DNA of 64,000 nt from Ramlibacter lithotrophicus (lineage in GTDB: Bacteria; Pseudomonadota; Gammaproteobacteria; Burkholderiales; Burkholderiaceae_C): assembly GCF_012184415.1 (NCBI RefSeq), contig NZ_VTOX01000001.1, positions 62,001 to 126,000 on the forward strand. Direction: 5' to 3'. The notes below the pieces were generated by a model. That model was given only the letters and a program-made list of their open reading frames with translations. It searched no databases and had not been told where the DNA came from. Made by a program: the position numbers and the translations under genes. Below, piece by piece: positions 8,183-17,625 of this stretch. The number at the start of each line of letters is the position of its first letter. Within the stretch, counting starts at the first letter, position 1.

Positions 8183-8899
8183 CTAACCGTAGGCGACCGA
8201 AGGGACGGTGATTTCCAGCAGGCGGTTCAGGCCGCCCGTGTCGATGCTCACGTTAGCGCGTTCGCGCACCTTGGGCTTGGCGCGGTAGGCCACGGACAGG
8301 CCGGCGAACTCCATCATCGGCAGGTCGTTCGCGCCGTCGCCGACCGCGATCACCTGTTCCGGCGAGCAGCCGATCTCCAGGCAGGCCTTGGCGACGGCAT
8401 CGCGCTTGGCCTGGCCGTCGACCACCCGCCCGACGATGCGACCGGTCAGGGCGCCGTCCTCGATCTCCAGCTCGTTGGAGAACGCATAGTCCAGCCCCAG
8501 CCGCGGCTTGAGGCGGTCGGTAAAGTAGGTGAAGCCGCCTGAAACCAGCAGGATCTTCAAGCCGTCCCAGCGGGCGTAGGCCAGCAGTTCCAGCGCCCCG
8601 GGATTGAGGCGCAGGCGGTGTTCGTAGACGCGCTGCAGCACCGACGCCGGCGTGCCCGCGAGCAGGGCCAGGCGCCGCGCCAGGCTCTCCCTGTAGTCGG
8701 CGATCTCGCCGCGCATGGCGGCCTCGGTGATCGCGGCGACGGCCGGCCCCTTGCCCACGACGTCGGCGATCTCGTCGACGCATTCGATGTTGATCAGCGT
8801 CGAGTCCATGTCGAAGGCGATCAGGCGGAAGCGGGCCAGCGGCACCGGCGGCGTGAAGCCCTGGACGGTGAGGCCGGGCGCGAATTCGAATGCGGTCAT
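8183..8899 (-). CDS. serB: phosphoserine phosphatase
   Basis: Hydrolyses O-phosphoserine to serine in the last step of serine biosynthesis. The 238-residue HAD-superfamily protein shows motif I with nucleophile D30 and acid D32 (FDMDSTLI), motif II (LLVSGGFTYFT), a motif III lysine (QAKRDAV) and motif IV (GDGANDLPM). The N-terminal ACT-like region of E. coli SerB is reduced to about 25 residues, as in many betaproteobacteria. The ATG at 8899 was chosen; a TTG at 8914 is in frame, and neither has a clear ribosome binding site. The gene is followed by convergent trpB2 and preceded by a membrane protein gene on the same strand. Confidence 0.9.
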   Translation of the reverse strand: MTAFEFAPGLTVQGFTPPVPLARFRLIAFDMDSTLINIECVDEIADVVGKGPAVAAITEAAMRGEIADYRESLARRLALLAGTPASVLQRVYEHRLRLNPGALELLAYARWDGLKILLVSGGFTYFTDRLKPRLGLDYAFSNELEIEDGALTGRIVGRVVDGQAKRDAVAKACLEIGCSPEQVIAVGDGANDLPMMEFAGLSVAYRAKPKVRERANVSIDTGGLNRLLEITVPSVAYG

Positions 8900-8923
8900 G
8901 GGAGGTGCGGACAAGCTGCCATC

Positions 8924-9541
8924 TTACCGGCGCAGGGAGAGGGCATCGGACCAGGTGGCGAGCCACTGCGGCCGGAAGGCGACGAAGATGGCGGCGAGCA
9001 TGCCGGTGACGAAGGCGTCGGCCCAGGCGGTGAGCCAGTGGGCGACGAGCGACAGGTTGGGGCCGACGCCAGGCAGTGCCTCGCCGCTCCACTGCCGCAG
9101 CACGCTGGCCGCGAACAGCGACAGCACCGAGCCCGCGAACGCGCGCCCCAGCACGTAGACGAACGGATGCGTGCCCAGCACGCGCCGCACGGCGGCGCCG
9201 ATCGCGAGGCCAAGCGTGGCCGGCAGGACGCCGACCCAGGCCGCCATGGCGACGGCCTCGACCCAGCCGGCACCGGCGATCGCCGTGGCGATCACGGCGA
9301 CGACGCACAACACGGGGATCGCGAGGGGCCAGCCCAGCATCAGCAGCACCAGGCAAGCGCCCGACCACTGCAATTGCAGCGGCATGGCGTGCAGCGAGGG
9401 CAGGGCCCAGAGCCAGGGCAGCACCACGAGGCTTGCCAGCAGCGGCGTCAGCAGCCGGCCTCCCGCAAGCAGCCGCCACGGCCGCAGCGCCAGGGCCAGC
9501 GCGAGCGCCAGCAGTACCACGGCCAGTTGCACGGCCAGCAT
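8924..9541 (-). CDS. polytopic membrane protein (COG3235-like)
   Basis: A 205-residue, very hydrophobic protein with about six membrane segments. Two patches recall the uncharacterised COG3235 membrane proteins: GTHPFVYVLGRAFAGSVLSL in the middle, and a C-terminal block of ADAFVTGMLAAIFV followed by FRPQWLATWSD. That family is distantly related to cobalt/nickel (CbiM-type) energy-coupling permeases, but no transporter partner is adjacent, so metal transport is speculation. It sits between mfd (7 bases) and serB (24 bases) on the same strand and may be transcribed with them. Confidence 0.7.
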   Translation of the reverse strand: MLAVQLAVVLLALALALALRPWRLLAGGRLLTPLLASLVVLPWLWALPSLHAMPLQLQWSGACLVLLMLGWPLAIPVLCVVAVIATAIAGAGWVEAVAMAAWVGVLPATLGLAIGAAVRRVLGTHPFVYVLGRAFAGSVLSLFAASVLRQWSGEALPGVGPNLSLVAHWLTAWADAFVTGMLAAIFVAFRPQWLATWSDALSLRR

Positions 9542-9548
9542 GGCGGTC

Positions 9549-12500
9549 TCAGACGACCTCGGCCGCTTCGGTGCGCGGCTGGCCGAGCGAGCGCAGCACG
9601 TCCCGCACCATCTGCGCCCGCTCGCGCGGCTCGGCCAGCGCGCGCTCGATGCGCAGCTTTTCGTTACCGGCGAGCTTGATGTGGCGGTTCTTCTGCACCA
9701 GCTCGATGATGCGCAGCGGCTCGATCGGCGGATTGGCCTTGAAGGTGATGTGGATGACCCCGGGCGCCGCGTCGACCTTGACCACGCCGTACGGCCGCGC
9801 CATCACGCGCAGCCGGTGCACGTCGACAAGCGTCTGCGCCTGCGGCGGCGGCTTGCCGAAGCGATCGACGATCTCCTCGAGCAGGGCATCGATCTGGTCG
9901 GCGCTGCGCGCCGTCGCCAGCCGCTTGTAGAACGACAGGCGCAGGTGCACGTCGCCACAGTAGTCGTTCGGCAGCAGCGCCGGCGCGTGCAGGTTGATCT
10001 CGGTCGTGACCGACAGCGGCGCCAGCAGGTCCGGCTCCTTGCCCGCCTTCAGCGAGCGCACGGCTTCGGCCAGCATCTCGTTGTACAGCTGGAACCCGAC
10101 CTCCAGCATGTTGCCGCTCTGGTTCTCGCCCAGCACCTCGCCGGCGCCGCGGATCTCCAGGTCGTGCATCGCGAGGTAGAAGCCCGAGCCGAGTTCCTCC
10201 ATCTGCTGGATCGCGTCGAGCCGCTGCGCCGCCTGCTTGGTGAGGCTCTCCGTGTCCGGCACCAGCAGGTAGGCGTAGGCCTGGTGGTGGCTGCGGCCCA
10301 CGCGGCCGCGCAACTGGTGCAACTGCGCGAGACCGAACTTGTCGGCCCGGCTCATGACGATCGTGTTCGCGGTCGGCACGTCGATGCCGGTCTCGATGAT
10401 GGTGGAGCACAGCAGCACGTTGTGGCGCTGCGCCACGAAGTCGCGCATCACGCGCTCCAGCTCGCGCTCGGGCATCTGGCCGTGGGCGACGGCGATGCGC
10501 GCCTCCGGGAGCAGCGCCTGCAGTCGCTCGCGCCGGTTCTCGATGGTCTCCACCTCGTTGTGCAGGAAGTAGACCTGGCCGCCGCGCTTCAATTCGCGCA
10601 GCACCGCCTCGCGGATCACGCCGTTGCCCTCGTTGCGGACGAAGGTCTTGATCGCGAGGCGCCGCTGCGGCGCGGTGGCGATCACCGACAGGTCGCGCAG
10701 GCCCTCGAGCGCCATGCCCAGCGTGCGCGGGATCGGCGTGGCCGTGAGCGTCAGCACGTCGACCTCGGCGCGCATCGCCTTCATCGCTTCCTTGTGGCGC
10801 ACGCCGAAGCGATGCTCCTCGTCGATGATGAGCAGACCGAGGTTCCTGAATTTCGTCGACTGGCTGAGAAGCTTGTGCGTGCCGACCACGATGTCGACGC
10901 TGCCGTCGGCCAGTCCCTTCAGCGTGGCGTTCACTTCCTTGGTCGACCGGAACCGGGACACCTCCGCCACCTTCACCGGCCACTTCGAGAACCGGTCCAC
11001 CAGCGTCTGGTAATGCTGCTCGGCCAGCAGCGTGGTCGGCGCCAGGAACGCCACCTGCTTGCCGCCCGTGACGGCGATGAAGGCGGCCCGCAGCGCAACC
11101 TCGGTCTTGCCGAAGCCGACGTCGCCGCACACCAGCCGGTCCATCGGCTGCGGCGACACCATGTCCTGCATCACGGCGTGGATCGCGGCGTTCTGGTCGG
11201 CGGTTTCCTCGAAGCCGAACTCGTTGGCGAACGCCTCGTAGTCCTGCGCCGAGAAGCGGAACGCGTGCCCTTCGCGGGCGGCGCGCCGGGCGTAGATGTT
11301 CAGCAGTTCGGCCGCGGTGTCGCGCACCTGCTGCGCCGCCTTGCGCCTGGCCTTTTCCCACTGGCCGGAGCCCAGCTTGTGCAGCGGCGCTTCCTCGGCG
11401 GAGACGCCGGTGTAGCGGCTGATCAGGTGCAGCTGGCTCACCGGCACGTACAGGGTGGCCTTGTCGGCGTACTCGAGGTGCAGGAATTCCTGCACCAGCG
11501 GCTGGCCGTCATCGCCCACGCCCTGGCCGAGGTCGAGGTTGACCAGTCCCTGGTAGCGGCCGATGCCGTGCTGCGTGTGCACGACCGGGTCGCCGACGTT
11601 GAGCTCCGACAGGTCCTTGATCAGCGCCTCGACGTCGCTGACCTGTTCCTGCTTGCGCCGGCGGCGCATCGTCGGGCCCGCGGCGAACAGCTCGGTCTCG
11701 GTGACGAGGTCGATGCCGGTTTCGATCCAGGCGAAACCGGCGGCCAACGGCCCGGTGGCGATGCCCACGCGCTCGTCGCTGGCCTGGAACTCCGCCAGCG
11801 AGTCGAAGGCGGGTGGCGTGAGGTGGCTGGCGCGCAGGAAATCAAGCAGGCTTTCGCGGCGGCCATCGCTTTCGGCCAGCAGCAAGGCGCGGTGGCTGGT
11901 CGCCGCGAGGTGTTGCTTCAACCGCGCCAGCGGTTCGTCGGCGCCGCGGACCACCGCCAGTGGCGGCAGCGCCGCGAATTCGGCATACGCATCGGCCTCG
12001 GCGCTCTCGCCGCCGGCGGGCGGGCGGATCGCCAGTTGCGCGTGCTCGTTGGCCCGCCCGTAGAACTGCTCGACGCTCAGGAACAGCGCCTCCGGCGGCA
12101 GGGCCGGCCGGTCGGGGTCGCCTTGCACCAGGCGGTAGCGCTCGCGCGTGTCCTGCCAGAAACGCTGGAACACGCCTTCGGTCTCGCCGTGCAGCACCAC
12201 CGTGGCGCGCTCGCCGAGGTAGTCGAACACGGTCGCCGTCTCGTCGAAGAACAGCGGCAGGTAGTACTCGATGCCGGCCGTGGCGACGCCGTTGCCGATG
12301 TCCTTGTAGATGCGGCTGCGGGTCGGATCGCCTTCGAGCAGCTCGCGCCAGCGGCTGCGAAAGCGTGCCCGCGCGTCGTCGTCCATCGGGAACTCGCGCC
12401 CCGGCAGCAGGCGAACCTCGGGCACCGGGTACAGGCTGCGCTGGCTGTCGGGATCGAAGGTGCGGATCGAGTCGATCTCGTCGTCGAACAGGTCGACGCG

Positions 12501-13037
12501 GTAGGGAACCGGCGAGCCCATCGGGAAGAGGTCGATCAGGCCGCCGCGCACCGCGTACTCGCCCGGACTCACCACCTGCGTGACGTGGCTGTAGCCAGCC
12601 AGCGTGAGCTGGGCCTTCAGCTTCGCTTCCTCGAGTTTCTGCTTGACCGCGAAATGGAAGGTGTAGCCGGCGAGGAACGCCGGCGGCGCCACGCGGTACA
12701 AGGCGGTGGTGGCGGGCACGACGACCACGTCGGCCTCGCCTTGCGAGATGCGCCACAACGTCGCCAGCCGTTCGCTGATCAGGTCCTGGTGCGGTGAGAA
12801 GGTGTCGTAGGGCAGCGTCTCCCAGTCCGGGAACAGCGCGCAGCGCAGCTGCGGCGCGAAGAAGGCGAGCTCTTCGAGCAGCCGCTGGGCGTCGGTCGCG
12901 TCGGCGGTGACGATGGCCGTGACACGGCCCTCCGCCTGCTCGCGTCCTGCCAGCCGCGCCAGCAGCAGCGCGTCGGCCGAGCCGGGCGGCCGCGGCAGGG
13001 TGAACCGGCGTCCGGCGTTGAGTTTCGGTAGATCCAT
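9549..13037 (-). CDS. mfd: transcription-repair coupling factor
   Basis: A 1162-residue ATP-dependent translocase that removes RNA polymerase stalled at DNA lesions and recruits UvrA. In order, the sequence shows a UvrB-like N-terminal region with QRLLEELAFFAPQLR and FPDWETLPYDTFSPHQD, the RNA-polymerase interaction domain around GDPVVHTQHGIGRYQG, Walker A (GDVGFGKTEVALRAAF), the DEEH box in LLIIDEEHRFGVRHKE, motif III LTATPIPRTL, motif VI QLRGRVGRS, and the C-terminal TRCF domain. Length is normal for Mfd. The ATG at 13037 opens MDLPKLNAGRR. It is divergent from ispD; the leader holds a terminator-like hairpin. Confidence 0.96.
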   Translation of the reverse strand: MDLPKLNAGRRFTLPRPPGSADALLLARLAGREQAEGRVTAIVTADATDAQRLLEELAFFAPQLRCALFPDWETLPYDTFSPHQDLISERLATLWRISQGEADVVVVPATTALYRVAPPAFLAGYTFHFAVKQKLEEAKLKAQLTLAGYSHVTQVVSPGEYAVRGGLIDLFPMGSPVPYRVDLFDDEIDSIRTFDPDSQRSLYPVPEVRLLPGREFPMDDDARARFRSRWRELLEGDPTRSRIYKDIGNGVATAGIEYYLPLFFDETATVFDYLGERATVVLHGETEGVFQRFWQDTRERYRLVQGDPDRPALPPEALFLSVEQFYGRANEHAQLAIRPPAGGESAEADAYAEFAALPPLAVVRGADEPLARLKQHLAATSHRALLLAESDGRRESLLDFLRASHLTPPAFDSLAEFQASDERVGIATGPLAAGFAWIETGIDLVTETELFAAGPTMRRRRKQEQVSDVEALIKDLSELNVGDPVVHTQHGIGRYQGLVNLDLGQGVGDDGQPLVQEFLHLEYADKATLYVPVSQLHLISRYTGVSAEEAPLHKLGSGQWEKARRKAAQQVRDTAAELLNIYARRAAREGHAFRFSAQDYEAFANEFGFEETADQNAAIHAVMQDMVSPQPMDRLVCGDVGFGKTEVALRAAFIAVTGGKQVAFLAPTTLLAEQHYQTLVDRFSKWPVKVAEVSRFRSTKEVNATLKGLADGSVDIVVGTHKLLSQSTKFRNLGLLIIDEEHRFGVRHKEAMKAMRAEVDVLTLTATPIPRTLGMALEGLRDLSVIATAPQRRLAIKTFVRNEGNGVIREAVLRELKRGGQVYFLHNEVETIENRRERLQALLPEARIAVAHGQMPERELERVMRDFVAQRHNVLLCSTIIETGIDVPTANTIVMSRADKFGLAQLHQLRGRVGRSHHQAYAYLLVPDTESLTKQAAQRLDAIQQMEELGSGFYLAMHDLEIRGAGEVLGENQSGNMLEVGFQLYNEMLAEAVRSLKAGKEPDLLAPLSVTTEINLHAPALLPNDYCGDVHLRLSFYKRLATARSADQIDALLEEIVDRFGKPPPQAQTLVDVHRLRVMARPYGVVKVDAAPGVIHITFKANPPIEPLRIIELVQKNRHIKLAGNEKLRIERALAEPRERAQMVRDVLRSLGQPRTEAAEVV

Positions 13038-13064
13038 CGGCAAGGCGGCGCGTGCGGCCGCGGC

Positions 13065-13106
13065 AAAAAAATACAAAACACCCCGCGCCTGATCAGGGCG
13101 GGGTGT
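13065..13106 (-). terminator. terminator-like hairpin in the mfd leader
   Basis: On the minus strand, ACACCCCGC (13078-13086) pairs perfectly with GCGGGGTGT (13098-13106). The loop contains the palindrome CCTGATCAGG, which extends the stem after one bulged base. On the plus strand, 13065-13078 is almost pure A, so a minus-strand transcript has a U-rich run directly after the hairpin. This is the form of an intrinsic terminator, yet it lies upstream of the mfd start codon at 13037. It may stop antisense readthrough from ispD or attenuate mfd. Confidence 0.55.
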
Positions 13107-13130
13107 GCCACGCGATTCTAGAATGGACCC

Positions 13131-13832
13131 ATGGTCACGAGTGAAAGCAAACCGCAATCCCGCTGTTTCGCGCTGGTGCCATGTGCCGGCACGGGCAGCC
13201 GCGCCGGCACCAACGGCCCCAAGCAGTACGAGCGCATCGCCGGCCACCCCATGGTCTGGCACACGCTGGCCGCCTTCGGCGCGGTCCGCCGCATCTCCAG
13301 GACGCTGATCGTCGTCGCCCCCGGCGACGGTTTCTTCGAACGCAATCCGACCCCGGCGCTGGTCGTGCCGTGCGGCGGCCCGACCCGGGCCGCCAGCGTC
13401 ATGAACGGCCTGTACGAACTCGGGCGCGCCGGTGCCACCGAGCGCGACTGGGTGCTGGTGCACGACGCCGCCCGCTGCCTGATCACGCCCGCGCTGATCG
13501 ATGCCCTGATCGACGCCTGCATGGCCGACGAGGTCGGCGGACTGCTGGCGCACAAGGTCGTCGACACGCTGAAGCAGGAGGAGGGCGGCCGCTCGGTGGC
13601 CACCCTCGACCGCGAGCACAAATGGCTGGCGCAGACGCCGCAGATGTTCCGCCTCGGCGTGCTGCAGCAGGCGCTGGAGCGGGCCGGGCCGCACGTCACC
13701 GACGAGGCATCGGCGATCGAATCGCTGGGCCTGAAGCCGCTGCTGGTGCCCAACGGCACGCAGAACTTCAAGGTCACGTATCCCGGCGATTTCGCGCTGG
13801 CCGAAGCGGTGCTGAAGGCGCGGTTGCGGTGA
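13131..13832 (+). CDS. ispD: 2-C-methyl-D-erythritol 4-phosphate cytidylyltransferase
   Basis: Catalyses CTP-dependent formation of CDP-methylerythritol, third step of the MEP isoprenoid pathway, in the cytosol. The 233-residue product has the glycine-rich nucleotide-binding motif ([17 protein letters not shown]) at residues 17-33, [11 protein letters not shown] in the middle, and the DEASAIE metal/substrate region near the C-terminus. It is followed by ispF after 49 bases, the common ispD-ispF order in proteobacteria. The ATG at 13131 follows a TAGAAT (13119-13124) that could be a -10 element giving a very short leader. Confidence 0.94.
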   Translation: MVTSESKPQSRCFALVPCAGTGSRAGTNGPKQYERIAGHPMVWHTLAAFGAVRRISRTLIVVAPGDGFFERNPTPALVVPCGGPTRAASVMNGLYELGRAGATERDWVLVHDAARCLITPALIDALIDACMADEVGGLLAHKVVDTLKQEEGGRSVATLDREHKWLAQTPQMFRLGVLQQALERAGPHVTDEASAIESLGLKPLLVPNGTQNFKVTYPGDFALAEAVLKARLR

Positions 13833-13881
13833 GCGCCGGCCGCCGTCACGTCACGAGCCGGTGCCGGAGGCGACCGTGACG

Positions 13882-14358
13882 ATGCGCATCGGCGAGGGCT
13901 GGGACGTGCACGCCCTGGTGCCGGGGCGACCGCTGGTGCTGGGCGGGGTGACGATCCCGTTCCACGCCGGGCTGCTCGGTCACTCCGACGCCGATGCGCT
14001 GGCGCATGCCATCACCGATGCGCTGTTCGGCGCCGCCGGGCTGGGCGACATCGGCCGCCACTTTCCGGACAGCGACGATCGCTTCCGCGGCGCCGACTCC
14101 ATGGTGCTGCTTGCGGAAGCGGCGCGCCGGGTGCGTGCCGCCGGCTGGGAGATCGGCAACATCGACAGCACCGTCGTCGCGCAGGCCCCGCGCCTCGCGC
14201 CTCACGTCCAGGCGATGATCGAACGCATCGCGCAGGCGGCGCAGGTCGCGCCGCGCCAGGTCAACGTGAAGGCGAAGACCGCGGAGAAGCTGGGACCGGT
14301 CGGCGCGGGAATCGCGATCGAAGCCCGCGCGATCGTCCTGCTCACCAGGCCCGGCTAG
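13882..14358 (+). CDS. ispF: 2-C-methyl-D-erythritol 2,4-cyclodiphosphate synthase
   Basis: Cyclises CDP-methylerythritol 2-phosphate in the MEP pathway. The 158-residue protein opens [17 protein letters not shown]8 and H10 are two of the three zinc ligands, and the third His is in the [10 protein letters not shown] motif. The helix motif [15 protein letters not shown] and the C-terminal KTAEKLG are also present. An in-frame GTG at 13876 sits five bases after GGAGG (13866-13870) and is a possible start two codons earlier; the ATG matches the usual family length. The last four bases overlap the convergent envZ-type gene. Confidence 0.94.
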   Translation: MRIGEGWDVHALVPGRPLVLGGVTIPFHAGLLGHSDADALAHAITDALFGAAGLGDIGRHFPDSDDRFRGADSMVLLAEAARRVRAAGWEIGNIDSTVVAQAPRLAPHVQAMIERIAQAAQVAPRQVNVKAKTAEKLGPVGAGIAIEARAIVLLTRPG

Positions 14359-15806
14359 AAGGTCGCCTCGGCCCGCGTCTCCGCCTCGGGCTCCGGCGTG
14401 GGCAGGCGGGCCCGCTGCAGCTTGATATGCGCCGCCAGGCCGCCGGACGCCGTGTTGGCCAGGGCGAAGATGCCGCCCATCCGCTGCACGGTCTTGTCGA
14501 CGATCGCCAATCCGAGCCCGGCACCCGTCGCGGCCGTGCGCGCGGCATCGCCGCGGAAGAAGGGCTTGATCAGGTTGGGCAGCGCCTCCGGCGCGACGCC
14601 CATGCCGTGGTCGCGCACCTTCAGCAGCACCCATTCGTTGCGGGTCTTGGCGGAGATGTCCACCACGGCCATGCCGGTCTCCGGAGTCTTGCCGTAGCGG
14701 CGGGCGTTCTCCAGCAGGTTCGAGATCACGCGCGCGAGCTCGACCTCGTCGGCCATCACGTACAGGCCCTTGGCGATGTCGAGGTTGATCTTCATGTCGG
14801 TGTGGTCCTGCACCGCGTACAGGCAGGCCTCGATCACGTCGTTGAGCAGCACCGGCTTGAGCTCGGCGTGTTCCGGCCGGGCGTAATCGAGGAACTTGTC
14901 GATGATCGCGTCGAGCTGGTCGATGTCGGCGGCCATGTGCTCGCGGGCGTCCGGGTCGGCCACGCTCATCTCGGTCTCCAGGCGCAGCCGGGCGAGCGGC
15001 GTGCGCAAGTCGTGCGAGATGCCGGCCAGCATCACGGCCCGGTCCTGCTCGATCTTGGCCAGCTGCTGGGCCATGCGGTTGAAGCCGATGTTCACCTCGC
15101 GGATTTCGCTGGTGACGGCCTTCTCGTCCAGGCGGCTCGCATCGAAGTCGCCGTCGCGCACCCGGCTGGCGGCAAACGACAGCTGCTTGAGCGGCCGGTT
15201 GATCAGCCGCGCGATCAGGGCCGCGCCGGCCAGCGAGAGGCCGGCGGCCGTGATCAACCAGATCAGCCAGGTCCGGCCGCCGACGCTGGTGATGCGTGCG
15301 CGGTCCAGCAGCATCCAATAGCGATCGGCGTCGATGTGGAAACCGACCCACAGGCCGGGCTCCTTGTTGACGCTGGCGGCGACGATGGTGCCGGGGCCGA
15401 GCCGCGTGAGCAGCTCGTCCATGACCCGGCTGTCGAGCTCGCCTGGACTGAAGCTCGCGAACCGGTCGTTGGGCTCGCGCGGCAGGATGCGCACCCCTTC
15501 CTGGTCGGCCAGCGTCTTGATCAGCGAAACCCGCGCGATGGAATCCGAGTGCACCAGCGCGGCGCGGCTCAGGTTGACGAGGGAGGCGATCTGCTGGGCG
15601 GTCTGCACCGCCCGCGGCTCGAACTCAAGCGCCCGGAAGGTCTGCAGCCAGGCGACGATGCTGCCGATCAGCAGCAGCGACAACAGGAAGAAGGTGCGCC
15701 AGAACAGCGACAGCCCGACGCGCGGCGGCCGCATCTCCAGCGGCGCCGGCGCCGTTTCAAGCGGCGCCGGCCCGGTCGCGATCTCGTTCCGCTCGCCTCG
15801 GTCCAC
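14355..15806 (-). CDS. envZ: EnvZ-type sensor histidine kinase
   Basis: A 483-residue inner-membrane kinase partnered with the OmpR-type regulator just upstream (65-base gap). TM1 is at about residues 35-55 and TM2 at about 178-200, enclosing a periplasmic domain of 120 residues. A HAMP domain follows (about 200-252), then the H-box [14 protein letters not shown] with phospho-accepting H265. The N-box ([10 protein letters not shown]), a G1-like DHGMGV and the G2-like GAGLGLAIV complete the ATPase domain. It resembles beta-proteobacterial EnvZ, which senses osmotic or envelope conditions; the actual signal here is unknown. It converges on ispF with a four-base overlap. Confidence 0.88.
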   Translation of the reverse strand: MDRGERNEIATGPAPLETAPAPLEMRPPRVGLSLFWRTFFLLSLLLIGSIVAWLQTFRALEFEPRAVQTAQQIASLVNLSRAALVHSDSIARVSLIKTLADQEGVRILPREPNDRFASFSPGELDSRVMDELLTRLGPGTIVAASVNKEPGLWVGFHIDADRYWMLLDRARITSVGGRTWLIWLITAAGLSLAGAALIARLINRPLKQLSFAASRVRDGDFDASRLDEKAVTSEIREVNIGFNRMAQQLAKIEQDRAVMLAGISHDLRTPLARLRLETEMSVADPDAREHMAADIDQLDAIIDKFLDYARPEHAELKPVLLNDVIEACLYAVQDHTDMKINLDIAKGLYVMADEVELARVISNLLENARRYGKTPETGMAVVDISAKTRNEWVLLKVRDHGMGVAPEALPNLIKPFFRGDAARTAATGAGLGLAIVDKTVQRMGGIFALANTASGGLAAHIKLQRARLPTPEPEAETRAEATF

Positions 15807-15871
15807 GTGCTGGTTCCCTGCTCATGTGTTTGCGCAGCCCCATTATTGCGGGACCGGCGCGCGGGGACGAA

Positions 15872-16603
15872 TCAGCCCGCGCCGTCCGGCACGAAAACGT
15901 AGCCGACGCCCCACACGGTCTGGATGTAGCGGGGGGCGGCCGGGTCGACCTCGACCAGCTTGCGCAGGCGGGAAACCTGCACGTCCAGGCTGCGGTCGAA
16001 CGGCTCGAACTCGCGGCCGCGCGCCAGCTGGGCCAGCTTCTCGCGGGACAGCGGCTGGCGTGGGTGCCGCACCAGCGCCTTGAGCATCGCGAATTCGCCG
16101 GTGGTCAGCGGCAGCTCCTCGCCGTTCTTGCGTAGCGTGCGCGCGCCCAGATCGAAGGCAAAGGGACCGAAGTTGACCACCTCGTTGTCGCTGGACGGCG
16201 CCCCCGGCGCCTCCTGGGCCGGACGCCGGCGCAGCACCGCGTGCACGCGCGCCAGCAGCTCGCGCGGGTTGAAGGGCTTGCCGAGGTAGTCGTCGGCGCC
16301 GACTTCCAGGCCGACGATCCGGTCCACGTCCTCGCCCTTGGCGGTCAGCATGATGATCGGAGTACGGTCGTTCGCCGCGCGCAGGCGGCGGCAGATGGAC
16401 AGCCCGTCCTCGCCCGGCATCATCAGGTCGAGGACGATCAGGTCGGCGGTTTCCCGCAGCATCAGGCGGTTGAGGGCCTTGCCGTCTTCCGCGAGGATGA
16501 CTTCGAAGCCCTCTTGGGTCAGGTACCGGCGGAGCAGGTCGCGGATCCGGGCGTCGTCGTCGACCACCAGGATCTTGTCGGTACGGGCGGCAGCTTGGGC
16601 CAT
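15872..16603 (-). CDS. ompR: OmpR-type response regulator
   Basis: A 243-residue DNA-binding response regulator. The receiver domain has the acidic pocket VVDDDAR (D15-D17), phospho-acceptor D59 in LIVLDLMMPG, and the conserved Lys in ADDYLGKPF. A winged-helix Trans_reg_C domain covers about residues 145-238 (TTGEFAMLKALVRHPRQPLSR, DRSLDVQVSRLRKLVE, IQTVWGVGYVFV). The ATG at 16603 has AGGAG five bases upstream; a longer frame reaching 16684 lacks such a site. It is the first gene of the ompR-envZ operon. Inverted GTAACA-containing repeats flank its leader. Confidence 0.92.
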   Translation of the reverse strand: MAQAAARTDKILVVDDDARIRDLLRRYLTQEGFEVILAEDGKALNRLMLRETADLIVLDLMMPGEDGLSICRRLRAANDRTPIIMLTAKGEDVDRIVGLEVGADDYLGKPFNPRELLARVHAVLRRRPAQEAPGAPSSDNEVVNFGPFAFDLGARTLRKNGEELPLTTGEFAMLKALVRHPRQPLSREKLAQLARGREFEPFDRSLDVQVSRLRKLVEVDPAAPRYIQTVWGVGYVFVPDGAG

Positions 16604-16616
16604 GGTGCTCCTGAGG

Positions 16617-16696
16617 ATTTGTAACAGAGGCGATTTTGAGGGGCTCAGCGCGGCACGTGCGGGGTTTCCCCCAGTCGCTGACATAGTGTTACAAAT
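16617..16696. promoter_or_regulatory. inverted repeat pair in the ompR leader
   Basis: ATTTGTAACA at 16617-16626 is repeated as its exact reverse complement TGTTACAAAT at 16687-16696, with 60 bases between. The proximal copy is 14 bases upstream of the ompR start codon and overlaps the ribosome-binding region; the distal copy lies where a promoter would be expected. GTAACA/TGTTAC cores are also found in OmpR-family binding sites, so autoregulation by OmpR is a reasonable guess. Confidence 0.4.
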
Positions 16697-16852
16697 GTTG
16701 CGGCACGCGGCAAGCGGTCACCATGCCGCCGTCAACTTGCACGCCGCAACGACTGTCGAGCAGGTCTCCCTGCTGTGGGCGAGGCCGCCGCATGGCCCCG
16801 ACCCTGCGGCCAGTGGCAGACTGGCGCGAGCTTCGAACCAGGATGAATCCCC

Positions 16853-17578
16853 ATGACAAAGATCCGCTCCCTGTCCGCCGTGCGAATTTTGGCCACCGTT
16901 GCGCTGCTGGGTGCGGCGACGGTACTCCGGGCACAGGGATTGCCCTTGGCGCCGCCCCAGAACGTCCTGCAGCTGGCCGCCACCGGCACGGTGGAAGTGC
17001 AGCAGGACATCCTCAGCATCGCCGTCACCACCAGCCGGGAAGGCACGGACCCGGTCGTGCTGCAGGAGCAGCTGAAGAAAGCGCTCGACGCGGCCCTGGT
17101 GATCGCCAGGGCCGCGGCGCAGCCCGACCGGATGGAGGTGCGGACCGGCCAGTTCGGGCTGTGGCCCCGTCACCTGCAGGACGGCCGCATGAACGGTTGG
17201 CACGGTACGGCGGAACTGGTGCTGGAGGGGCGCGACTTCCCCCGCATCACCCAGGCCGCCGCCCGGATCCAGACGCTCACTGTTGCCCGGGTCGGGTACG
17301 ACCTGAGCCGCGAGCAGCGCGCGAAGGTGGAGCGCGAGGCGCAGTCCCTGGCGATCGAACGCTTCAAGGGCAAGGCCGGCGACCTCGCCCGGGAATTCGG
17401 GTTCTCGACCTATGCGCTGCGCGAGGTGGCCGTGAACCTGAACGACCAGGGCTTCGCACCGCGCCGCAGCGCCATGGCCGCGGCCGTCTCGCGCGAGGCG
17501 GCCGGCATGCCGCTGCCGGTGGAGGCCGGGAAGACCGCCGTCACCGTGACGGTCTCGGGTTCCGTACAACTTCGCTAG
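16853..17578 (+). CDS. SIMPL-domain (DUF541) periplasmic protein
   Basis: A 241-residue exported protein with an N-terminal signal peptide (cleavage likely after LRA at about residue 26). The mature part matches the SIMPL/DUF541 family: an opening LQLAATGTVEVQQDILSIAV, then the Tyr/Ser-rich central strand region, and a C-terminal block ending AVTVTVSGSVQL. Family members such as BP26/YggE are periplasmic or outer-membrane associated, form oligomers and are linked to oxidative stress tolerance; no enzyme activity is established. It stands alone between divergent ompR and the lipid-kinase-like gene. Confidence 0.82.
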   Translation: MTKIRSLSAVRILATVALLGAATVLRAQGLPLAPPQNVLQLAATGTVEVQQDILSIAVTTSREGTDPVVLQEQLKKALDAALVIARAAAQPDRMEVRTGQFGLWPRHLQDGRMNGWHGTAELVLEGRDFPRITQAAARIQTLTVARVGYDLSREQRAKVEREAQSLAIERFKGKAGDLAREFGFSTYALREVAVNLNDQGFAPRRSAMAAAVSREAAGMPLPVEAGKTAVTVTVSGSVQLR

Positions 17579-17625
17579 CCGCCGTCCGACACTCCCGCCG
17601 GGGGTGGGTTGGCTAAGCTGGGCCG

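Noticed and set aside
9171-12797. 1208-codon frame opposite mfd
   Set aside because: Antisense shadow of a certain mfd gene, with low-complexity Arg/Gln/Leu composition and no recognisable motif.
13065-13078. A-rich run as an ispD promoter
   Set aside because: It has no -35/-10 pair toward ispD and is better explained as the U-run of a minus-strand hairpin.
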